Assembly: GCA_030373045.1 (NCBI GenBank)
Contig: JAUCPW010000016.1
Location: 1-41,801, forward strand
Origin: Candidatus Fermentibacter sp.
GTDB taxonomy: Bacteria > Fermentibacterota > Fermentibacteria > Fermentibacterales > Fermentibacteraceae
DNA: 41,801 bases
Direction of reading: 5' to 3'
Part shown: one piece after another, positions 31,932 to 38,325 of the stretch
Numbering within the stretch: the stretch's first letter is position 1
Layout of the letters: the number at the start of each line of letters is the position of its first letter
The notes under the pieces: generated by a model
What the model saw: only the letters and a program-made list of their open reading frames with translations
Databases searched by the model: none
What the model was told of the DNA's origin: nothing
Program-made: the position numbers and the translations under genes

Positions 31932-34055
31932 ATGGACTGGCTCGTTCGCAAGGCCACTGGCGAGGTGGAGAGCTACCGCCGCGGCGAGATCCTCCGCCCG
32001 ATCGAGAACGTGCTCGCGTCCACGGAGACTCCCGAGGATGCCTCCGACATCGTGAACCAGGTCGAGGCGGCCCTCTACATGAGCTTCTTCCGCAGGGGTT
32101 CGATCCCCACGGTCGAGCAGGTCCAGGACTTCATCGAGGAGACCCTCGTCCTTCGCAAGCTCACGGCAGCGGCCCGGCAGTTCATCCTCTACCGCGAGAA
32201 GAGGGCCGAGGCGAAGGACGTGGGACGGCTCATAGGGGGCATCGACGGCCTGGTGGGCGACTACCTGGGGAAGGAGGACTGGAGGGTCAACGAGAACTCC
32301 AACATGAACTACTCCCTCCAGGGCCTCAACTTCTACCTCTCCAGCTCGATCACCGCGCGGTACTGGCTCGGGCGCATCTACACGCCGGCCATCAAGGAGG
32401 CCCACGACACGGGCGACATCCACATCCACGACCTGGGCATCCTGGGCCCGTACTGCGTCGGGTGGGACCTCCGCGAGCTGCTGCTCGAAGGCTTCCGCGG
32501 CGCGAGGGGCAAGATCGAGTCGGCCCCTCCCAGGCACCTCCGCACCGCCCTCGGGCAGATCGTCAACTTCTTCTACACGCTCCAGGGCGAGGCCGCGGGG
32601 GCTCAGGCCTTCTCGAACTTCGACACGCTGCTCGCGCCGTTCATAAGGGCCGACAACCTCTCGGCAGACGAGGTCAGGCAGGCCCTGCAGGAGTTCCTGT
32701 TCAACGTGAACATCCCCACGAGGGTCGGTTTCCAGACGCCGTTCACGAACATCACGATGGACCTCAGGGTACCATCCAGGATGGCAGACGAAGAGGTCCT
32801 CCTGGGCGGCCGCCCCACGGGCTGGCGCTACGGCGACTTCCAGGAGGAGATGAACCTCTTCAACGCGGTCTTCGCCCAGCTCATGATGGAGGGCGACTCG
32901 AAGGGCAGGATCTTCACCTTCCCCATCCCCACGTACAACCTCACCAGCGACTTCGACTGGGACGACGAGAACCTCAGGCCGATATGGGAGATGACCGGCA
33001 AGTACGGCATTCCCTACTTCAGCAACTTCGTGAACTCCGACATGGACCCGGAGGATGCGCGCAGCATGTGCTGCAGGCTGCGGCTCGACAACCGCGAACT
33101 CAGGAAGAGGGGCGGCGGGCTCTTCGGCTCCAACCCCCTCACCGGATCCATCGGGGTCGTCACGATCAACCTGCCGAGGATCGCATGGCTCTCCAGGGGA
33201 GGCGGGGATGCCGAGTTCCGCAGACGCCTCAGGCAGGTCATGGAACTCTCGCGGGATTCGCTCGAGCTCAAGCGGAGAGCCGTCGAGGAGCTCACCGAGC
33301 GCGGCCTCTACCCCTACACCAGGCACTACCTGGGCGGCATACGGAGGGTGAGCGGCTCCTACTGGGCCAACCACTTCTCCACCATCGGCCTCATCGGGAT
33401 GAACGAGGCCTGCCGCAACCTGCTCGGCGAGGGGATCCTGGCGCCCGGATCCGCGGAATGGGCCGTGTCGGTACTCGGTTTCATGCGGGATATCCTCTCG
33501 GAGTTCCAGGAGCAGACGGGGAACCTCTACAACCTCGAGGCCTCCCCCGCCGAAGGCGCCTCCTACAGGCTCGCGAGGAAGGACCTCGACAGGTTCCCCG
33601 GCATCTACACGATGGGTTCCACCAGCCCGTACTACACCAATTCGGTCCATCCGCCGGTGAACGACCGTACCGACATCTACAGCCTCCTCGAGCACCAGGA
33701 CCCCCTCCAGGCGATGTTCACGGGGGGCACTGTGGTGCACGTGTTCATCGGCGAGGCCATCACGGACTGGAGAACCGTCAGGGACCTGGCCAGGCGGATA
33801 GTCACAAGGTTCAGGCTCCCCTATTTCAGCTTCACGCCAACGTTTTCGATATGCCCTGTCCACGGGTACGTCCCCGGGGAATGCTTCTACTGCCCCTTCC
33901 CTCACTCCGACGAGGAGATCGAGAAGTTCGGGGAGATGGTGGAAGGCGAGGTCGATCTGCCCGAGGGCAGCTACAGGACCATGGGGCCGGATGCCGCGGA
34001 CCCGGGCCAGGGCGGGCTTTTCCTTCACGTCGGGAGGATCGGTGGAGATGACTGA
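31932..34055 (+). CDS. nrdD: Anaerobic (class III) ribonucleotide reductase, large subunit lacking its glycyl-radical motif
   Basis: A 707-residue oxygen-sensitive enzyme that reduces ribonucleoside triphosphates. Residues 2-95 form an ATP-cone ('WLVRKATGEV' to 'QFILYREKRAEA') that senses ATP/dATP. The barrel follows, with 'HIHDLGILGPYCVGWDL', 'SMCCRLRLDN' (C380/C381, region of the active-site thiyl cysteine) and 'STSPYYTNSVHPPVND'. Near the C-terminus, 'FSICPVHGYVPGECFYCP' is the zinc-binding segment. What is missing is the glycyl-radical motif RVxGY that normally follows; the protein instead ends 'HVGRIGGDD'. The motif is in the next, overlapping gene. ATG at 31932 has GGAG nine bases upstream; the longer frame would run into the promoter. 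Confidence 0.95.
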   Translation: MDWLVRKATGEVESYRRGEILRPIENVLASTETPEDASDIVNQVEAALYMSFFRRGSIPTVEQVQDFIEETLVLRKLTAAARQFILYREKRAEAKDVGRLIGGIDGLVGDYLGKEDWRVNENSNMNYSLQGLNFYLSSSITARYWLGRIYTPAIKEAHDTGDIHIHDLGILGPYCVGWDLRELLLEGFRGARGKIESAPPRHLRTALGQIVNFFYTLQGEAAGAQAFSNFDTLLAPFIRADNLSADEVRQALQEFLFNVNIPTRVGFQTPFTNITMDLRVPSRMADEEVLLGGRPTGWRYGDFQEEMNLFNAVFAQLMMEGDSKGRIFTFPIPTYNLTSDFDWDDENLRPIWEMTGKYGIPYFSNFVNSDMDPEDARSMCCRLRLDNRELRKRGGGLFGSNPLTGSIGVVTINLPRIAWLSRGGGDAEFRRRLRQVMELSRDSLELKRRAVEELTERGLYPYTRHYLGGIRRVSGSYWANHFSTIGLIGMNEACRNLLGEGILAPGSAEWAVSVLGFMRDILSEFQEQTGNLYNLEASPAEGASYRLARKDLDRFPGIYTMGSTSPYYTNSVHPPVNDRTDIYSLLEHQDPLQAMFTGGTVVHVFIGEAITDWRTVRDLARRIVTRFRLPYFSFTPTFSICPVHGYVPGECFYCPFPHSDEEIEKFGEMVEGEVDLPEGSYRTMGPDAADPGQGGLFLHVGRIGGDD

Positions 34056-34230
34056 GGAAGAGAAGGGCGACTCCAGGATCAAGGCCGTGAAGGCCGAGGT
34101 CTATTCGCGGGTGGTCGGGTACTACCGGCCCGTGCAGGACTGGAACAGGGGCAAGCAGGCCGAGTTCGCCGACAGGACCTATGTCGACATCACCCCTCCC
34201 CCCGAGGGCAAGGGGGAGCCGGCGGTTTGA
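34048..34230 (+). CDS. Stand-alone glycyl-radical domain of the class III ribonucleotide reductase
   Basis: A 60-residue protein that matches the C-terminal end of ordinary NrdD proteins: 'EVYSRVVGYYRPVQDWNRG' followed by 'KQAEFADRTYV'. The expected radical-bearing residue is Gly24 in RVVGYY, equivalent to the glycine in the RVCGYL motif of E. coli NrdD. The gene overlaps the end of nrdD (ATGACTGA, +1 frame relative to nrdD) and has its own GGAGG ten bases upstream, so coupled translation is likely. Its stop overlaps the TTG start of nrdG. It presumably docks on NrdD and is activated by NrdG, much as GrcA/YfiD supplies a spare glycyl-radical domain to pyruvate formate-lyase. The alternative is a frameshift error or programmed +1 frameshift joining it to NrdD. 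Confidence 0.85.
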   Translation: MTEEEKGDSRIKAVKAEVYSRVVGYYRPVQDWNRGKQAEFADRTYVDITPPPEGKGEPAV

Positions 34231-34916
34231 TCCGGTCGTTCCTGGGCACCAGCCTCATCGAGTATCCCGGCAGGATATCCTCCGTCGTCTTCTTCGGGGG
34301 ATGCAACCTCTACTGCCCGTTCTGCCACAACCCCGAGCTGGTGCGTCCCGACGTGCTCGAGGACCAGTACACGCTCTGCGAGGACGAGGTGCTTTCCCTG
34401 CTGTCGCGGAGGGTGGGCTTCGTCGACGGGGTCTGCATAACCGGAGGCGAGCCCCTGCTGTCGCCCGGCCTGGCCGCATTCATCGACAGGATCAGGTCCG
34501 AGACGGGTCTGCCGGTCAAGCTCGACACGAACGGCACACTCCCCGACAGGCTCGCCGGCGTCCTCGACATGGTCGACTACGTGGCCATGGACCTCAAGGC
34601 GCCGCCTGCGAGGTACAGGGACGCCACCGGCGGAAGGGCGTCGTTCGAGGATGTGCTCAGGTCGGCCGGCATGGTGGCGTCCATGCCCGGCTACGAGTTC
34701 AGGACCACACTGGTGCCGGGGCTCGTTTCGGCCGGGGACCTGCCGGAGATTCTCGGCAGGATAGGGCATGTGAAGCGTTACGCGATCCAGCGGTTCCGGC
34801 CCGGCAAGACCCTGTCTCCCGAGTACTCCGGCCTGGCGCCGTATCCGGCGGGCTACGCCGAGAAGGCCGCCGAACTCGTCAGGGGCATGGCCGACGAGGT
34901 CCTAGTCAGGAGCTGA
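34227..34916 (+). CDS. nrdG: Anaerobic ribonucleotide reductase activating radical SAM enzyme
   Basis: A 229-residue radical SAM protein, the activase that forms the glycyl radical. The [4Fe-4S] site is CNLYCPFC (C26, C30, C33) within 'FFGGCNLYCPFCHNPELV', and the SAM-binding 'ITGGEPLL' and 'KLDTNG' follow. This is the longer NrdG-like subtype (TIGR02495-like), also close to glycyl-radical-enzyme activases. The start is TTG at 34227: GGAG lies eight bases upstream and the codon overlaps the preceding TGA (TTGA), tying its translation to the glycyl-radical domain gene. Context makes the NrdD/glycyl-domain pair its target. About 200 bp without recognised features follow before the ygiQ-like gene. 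Confidence 0.94.
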   Translation: MIRSFLGTSLIEYPGRISSVVFFGGCNLYCPFCHNPELVRPDVLEDQYTLCEDEVLSLLSRRVGFVDGVCITGGEPLLSPGLAAFIDRIRSETGLPVKLDTNGTLPDRLAGVLDMVDYVAMDLKAPPARYRDATGGRASFEDVLRSAGMVASMPGYEFRTTLVPGLVSAGDLPEILGRIGHVKRYAIQRFRPGKTLSPEYSGLAPYPAGYAEKAAELVRGMADEVLVRS

Positions 34917-35119
34917 TCCCGAATTCGAATGAGTGCGGGAAGGGCGGGGGAGGAGTGCAGGAGGTCTTCTCAAGGAGGCTGGCTGGCCTGCCCGCAGGAG
35001 GGTTCGGCACCCCTCCCCCTAAGGATGACTGCGTCCCGGTAGGCCTGCTGCGTGCTGTCCCGGCCGGGTTCCGTAGCCGCGAGTGCGTCGTTCCGCAACG
35101 ACTCCTGCAGGGCACCCCT

Positions 35120-36850
35120 CTATAGCTTCCTGCGGCCCCCCGGTTCCAGGCCCCTCCCCGGATTCCCGGAAAGCCCGGGCAGGACGTCGATCTGGCGCTT
35201 CTTGTCCGAAGGCTTCCTCGCCACTTCGACCGCCCTCCCGTCAGGGGAGAGCCCGGTCGCGTACATGCAGGTCGCGAGCGTCATCGGAGTGGGCAGGAAC
35301 GCCTGCACCTGCCTCGGCGAGAGGCCGCACCGCCTGAGCTCCTCCGCGGCCTCCTCCATGTCCCTCATCGTACAGCCGGGAAAGGCCGCCATCACGTAGG
35401 GCAGCACGTACTGCTCCCGCCCGGCCGAGGCCTCTCGGAAGAGTTCGAGGAACCGCCGCCAGGTCGCGATGCCGGGCTTCCTCATCAGCTCGAGGACCCG
35501 CGCGGAGAAGTGCTCGGGCGCCACCTTCAGGTGCCCCCCCACGTGCCCGCTGGCGAGCCTCCTCACGAATGCCGGGTCGAGTGCGGCCAGGTCGAGCCGG
35601 AGCCCGCTGCCCACCAGGGTGTGCTTCACTCCGGGAATGCCGGCGGCGGCGTCCAGGAGATCGGCATAGGCCGTCTGGTCAGTCGGGAAGTTGGGGCACG
35701 GCGAGGGGAAGAGGCACGAGGGGCGGCGGCACTTCCTCTCCGCTTCGGGATTCGTGCAGCGAAGCCCGTACATGTTCGCGGTCGGGCCGCCGATGTCGGA
35801 GACGGTCCCGCGGAACCAGTCCTGACACGCCAGGATGCGCACCTCCCCGAGAACCGACCCGCTGCTCCTCGAAACGAGATGTTTTCCCTGGTGGAGGCCG
35901 AGGGCGCAGAAGCTGCACCCTCCCGCACATCCCCTGACGGCCGTCACCGAATCGCGGATCATCTCCCAGGCCGGCACGGGTTCGGTGTAGGAAGGATGCG
36001 GCCTGCGGGTGAAGGGCAGGGCGTACAGGGCGTCCATCTCGCCTTCGGAAAGCGGTTCCGCGGGAGGATGAACGACGGTCATCCTCTTGTCCGACATCTG
36101 CACGAGCGGCCTGCCGCACCAGGGGCTTGCCTCGGCCTCCACCGCCAGTGTCATCTCCAGGAAGGCGGTGGGGTCGGAGCACACAGCCTCGTGCGAAGGA
36201 AGGACCACCGCCCCTTCGGGAGGCTCGGCGCGCGAAGCCCCCCTCCAGATCGCGGTCCCGGGGATGCCGTCCAGGTCGCGACCTTCCGAGAGCCTCGCCG
36301 CTATCTCGGCGATCTGCCTCTCCCCCATGCCGTAGACCAGGATGTCGGCGCGTGTGTCGAGGAGGATCGACCTCCTCATCCGCTCCGACCAGAAGTCGTA
36401 GTGCGAGAGCCGCCTGAGGCTGGCCTCGATCCCGCCCAGCACCATCGGGACTCCCGGCATCGCCCGCCTGACTGCGTTCGCGTACACCGTCACCGCGCGA
36501 TCGGGCCTGGTTCCGGCCCTGCCCCCGGGCGTGTAGGCGTCGTCGGACCTGATCCTTCCGAACGACGTGTAGTGGTTCACCATCGAATCCATCGCGCCGG
36601 AGGTGATCCCCACGAAGAGCCGCGGGACCCCCAGGGCGAGGAGGCTGCCGGGGTTCTTCCAGTCGGGCTGGGAGATGATACCCACCCTGTGGCCGAGCGA
36701 CTCCAGGTGCCTGCCGATCAGGGCCGCGCCGAACGAGGGATGGTCGACGTATGCGTCGCCCGTGACGATCACGGCGTCGCAGACGTCCCAGCCCAGTGCC
36801 TCCATGCCCCTGCGGTCGACAGGGAGGAAACCGTCGCCTGCCGCTGCCAT
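35120..36850 (-). CDS. ygiQ: YgiQ-family radical SAM protein
   Basis: A 576-residue protein, slightly shorter than E. coli YgiQ. The N-terminal part has the family signature 'VIVTGDAYVDHPSFG', then 'SGAMDSMVNHYT' and 'VLGGIEASLRRLSHYDFWS'. The radical SAM cluster site is CAGGCSFC (C308, C312, C315), followed by 'CQDWFRGTVSDIGGPTANMYG'. The C-terminal part has 'FLPTPMTLATCMYATGLSP'. The reaction of YgiQ proteins is not established. ATG at 36850 with GGAG four bases upstream precedes the conserved 'FLPVDRRGMEALGWDVCD'; the frame continues upstream with no similarity. It is monocistronic and points away from the PUR/SANT gene. Confidence 0.93.
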   Translation of the reverse strand: MAAAGDGFLPVDRRGMEALGWDVCDAVIVTGDAYVDHPSFGAALIGRHLESLGHRVGIISQPDWKNPGSLLALGVPRLFVGITSGAMDSMVNHYTSFGRIRSDDAYTPGGRAGTRPDRAVTVYANAVRRAMPGVPMVLGGIEASLRRLSHYDFWSERMRRSILLDTRADILVYGMGERQIAEIAARLSEGRDLDGIPGTAIWRGASRAEPPEGAVVLPSHEAVCSDPTAFLEMTLAVEAEASPWCGRPLVQMSDKRMTVVHPPAEPLSEGEMDALYALPFTRRPHPSYTEPVPAWEMIRDSVTAVRGCAGGCSFCALGLHQGKHLVSRSSGSVLGEVRILACQDWFRGTVSDIGGPTANMYGLRCTNPEAERKCRRPSCLFPSPCPNFPTDQTAYADLLDAAAGIPGVKHTLVGSGLRLDLAALDPAFVRRLASGHVGGHLKVAPEHFSARVLELMRKPGIATWRRFLELFREASAGREQYVLPYVMAAFPGCTMRDMEEAAEELRRCGLSPRQVQAFLPTPMTLATCMYATGLSPDGRAVEVARKPSDKKRQIDVLPGLSGNPGRGLEPGGRRKL

Positions 36851-36989
36851 CGCGCTCCATGACGGCTGACGGAGCCGTCCGAAAGAGACTCCGGACGATA
36901 ACACAAAAGGCCGGCCCCCACCCCTTGCGCCCGGGTTCCGGATGAGCGACACTAGTCATGGGAACACCAGTTTGCATGGAGGTGCAGGG

Positions 36990-37613
36990 ATGGAGTCCGG
37001 GAATCAGACGATCTGGAGCGAGCGGGTCGCTTCGCGCGGCGCGGGGTACTTCCTCGACGTGAGGGAGACGGGCAGGGGCAGGGTGTTCCTGTCCATGGCC
37101 CAGAGCCGCAGGGCCGAGCGCGGCGGCTGGAAGCAGGACAGGATCGTGGTTTTCGAGAGCGGTCTCGAGCCCTTCCGCAGGGCGGTCCTCTCGGCCCTGA
37201 AGGTGATGGACCGCGAATCGGGCGACAGGCGAAGGGTCGAGCTCGAGGAGGTGCACAGGCTCCACCCGAAGGCCTTCGAGAAGTGGACGCCCGAAGACGA
37301 CGAAGAACTCAGGCGCATGGCCGGCGAGGGCTCCACTCCCTCCGCCATCGCCGAAGCCCTGGGCAGAACCGAGCGTGCTGTCAGGATGAGGCTCGAGGGG
37401 CGCGACGCCGTGCTGGCGTCAGAAGGCAGGGCGGTTCCAGCCGGTTCCGTAGCCACGCAGGCGGTTCCGGCGGCCGAAGGCCGCACGGGCCGGGCGGATG
37501 GCGCCGGTGCGGGTGATAACGAACAGGCCCGGGCCGGGGTCAGTCCCGGTTCAGGATCAGCTGGATCGTCCCGGGGTCGGAGGAAAGCAGCCAGTAGTCC
37601 TCCCCCCCAATGA
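36990..37613 (+). CDS. PUR-alpha-like nucleic-acid-binding domain fused to a SANT/Myb-like helical domain
   Basis: A 207-residue protein. Residues about 8-72 resemble the bacterial PUR domain (DUF3276): 'GYFLDVRETGRGRVFLSMAQSR' then 'DRIVVFESGLEPFRRAV'. PUR proteins bind single-stranded DNA or RNA, and bacterial ones include the Borrelia regulator BpuR. Residues about 95-137 ('FEKWTPEDDEELRRMAGEG', 'AIAEALGRTERAVRMRL') form a SANT/Myb-like three-helix unit that could bind DNA. The last ~70 residues are rich in Ala, Gly, Arg and Pro and look unstructured; this tail overlaps the opposite-strand gene by 74 bp. ATG at 36990 follows GGAGG by seven bases. A nucleoid or regulatory role is inferred. 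Confidence 0.8.
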   Translation: MESGNQTIWSERVASRGAGYFLDVRETGRGRVFLSMAQSRRAERGGWKQDRIVVFESGLEPFRRAVLSALKVMDRESGDRRRVELEEVHRLHPKAFEKWTPEDDEELRRMAGEGSTPSAIAEALGRTERAVRMRLEGRDAVLASEGRAVPAGSVATQAVPAAEGRTGRADGAGAGDNEQARAGVSPGSGSAGSSRGRRKAASSPPPQ

Positions 37614-38046
37614 TCATCCGCCACATTCCCGCGGGCAGGTCCGGGTCGTCCTCCGGTTCCACCAGCTCGGGGGTCGAGGCTACGATCCTGACCTCTTCGG
37701 GAACGAAGTAGTCGTAGTACACCTCGGTGAAGCCGACGAGCTCCGAGTCGGTGCCGGTCGAGCCGGTGGCGGGCTCCATCGTCCCGCCCTCCCGCACCAG
37801 GTCGGTCGACACCCTCAGAACGAGCGTGTCCCCCTCCATGCTCCAGCAACCGGACCTCTCGCGGAGCCTGGCCTCCCCGTCCATCTCGCTCTCGCGCCAC
37901 ACGAACCGCCCGTCATCGAGGAGGGCGTACATTCGGGCATAGCCGGCGGGGACCATCGGCATCCCGTGCCAGAGCCCGCACACCCCTGCGGGCAGGCACT
38001 GCAGATCCGGAAAGAACGATGCAACCACCAGGAACGCTTTTAACAC
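37540..38046 (-). CDS. Small exported protein of unknown function
   Basis: A 168-residue protein I do not recognise. It starts at GTG 38046, with GGAG upstream, and the first ~23 residues (LKAFLVVASFFPDLQCLPAGVCG) act as a signal peptide. The mature part has lipocalin-like strands ('RMYALLDDGRFVWRES', 'GCWSMEGDTLVLRVSTD'), a pattern seen in small periplasmic proteins. The ribosome site and first codons lie within a segment that is duplicated 83 bp upstream. It ends inside the low-complexity tail region of the PUR/SANT gene on the opposite strand. The protein is plausible in sequence, but less certain than its neighbours. Confidence 0.65.
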   Translation of the reverse strand: MLKAFLVVASFFPDLQCLPAGVCGLWHGMPMVPAGYARMYALLDDGRFVWRESEMDGEARLRERSGCWSMEGDTLVLRVSTDLVREGGTMEPATGSTGTDSELVGFTEVYYDYFVPEEVRIVASTPELVEPEDDPDLPAGMWRMIIGGEDYWLLSSDPGTIQLILNRD

Positions 38047-38143
38047 CTTTGACTTTCTCCTCTGTCACCCCTGCGGCAGGCGACCGGATAGGCGATCAAG
38101 AACGCCCCCACCAAGAACGCTTTTAACTCCTTTAACTCTCTCC
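38025..38143. repeat. 36-bp direct repeat containing a translation-start region
   Basis: 38025-38060 and 38108-38143 match at 32 of 36 positions, offset by 83 bp. On the minus strand each copy holds a GGAG-type ribosome site, a 'TTAAAAGCGTTC' stretch and the following bases. Only the downstream (first-listed) copy has the GTG start of the 37540-38046 gene; in the other copy the matching codon is GAG-like and no open frame follows. Confidence 0.75.
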
Positions 38144-38237
38144 ATCTTCCTGCCCGGCCGGCGCCTCCGGGACGCCGGCTCTACGCTTGCGAATCTGCCG
38201 CCGCCCGGGCGTGCCGGCAATCGTCTTGCGGACATCT

Positions 38238-38278
38238 CATCCCGCGGGATGGACGAGCCCCCGCCCCCGCCCTATTCT
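38238..38278 (+). promoter_or_regulatory. Promoter with an overlapping palindrome, upstream of the GH85 gene
   Basis: TGGACG (38250-38255), 17-bp spacer and TATTCT (38273-38278) make a reasonable sigma70-type promoter 48 bases before the start codon. A perfect 14-bp palindrome, CATCCCGCGGGATG (38238-38251), runs into the -35 element and could be an operator. No regulator is identified. Confidence 0.5.
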
Positions 38279-38325
38279 GTACCCCGATGGACGGTCCGGC
38301 ATTCCGCAACGTCGAAGGATGAGCC

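Noticed and set aside
31742-31957. N-terminal extension of the EamA protein across the nrdD control region
   Set aside because: The extension has no membrane or conserved features and would cover the NrdR-like boxes and promoter; the ATG at 31741 gives a normal EamA length.
34040-34060. Selenocysteine readthrough of the nrdD TGA
   Set aside because: Reading through TGA in the nrdD frame gives sequence unrelated to NrdD; the glycyl-radical motif is in the +1 frame, so Sec insertion cannot join the two parts.
34917-35119. A short gene or terminator between nrdG and the ygiQ-like gene
   Set aside because: No stable hairpin with a U-tract and no open frame with a ribosome site were seen in this 200-bp gap.
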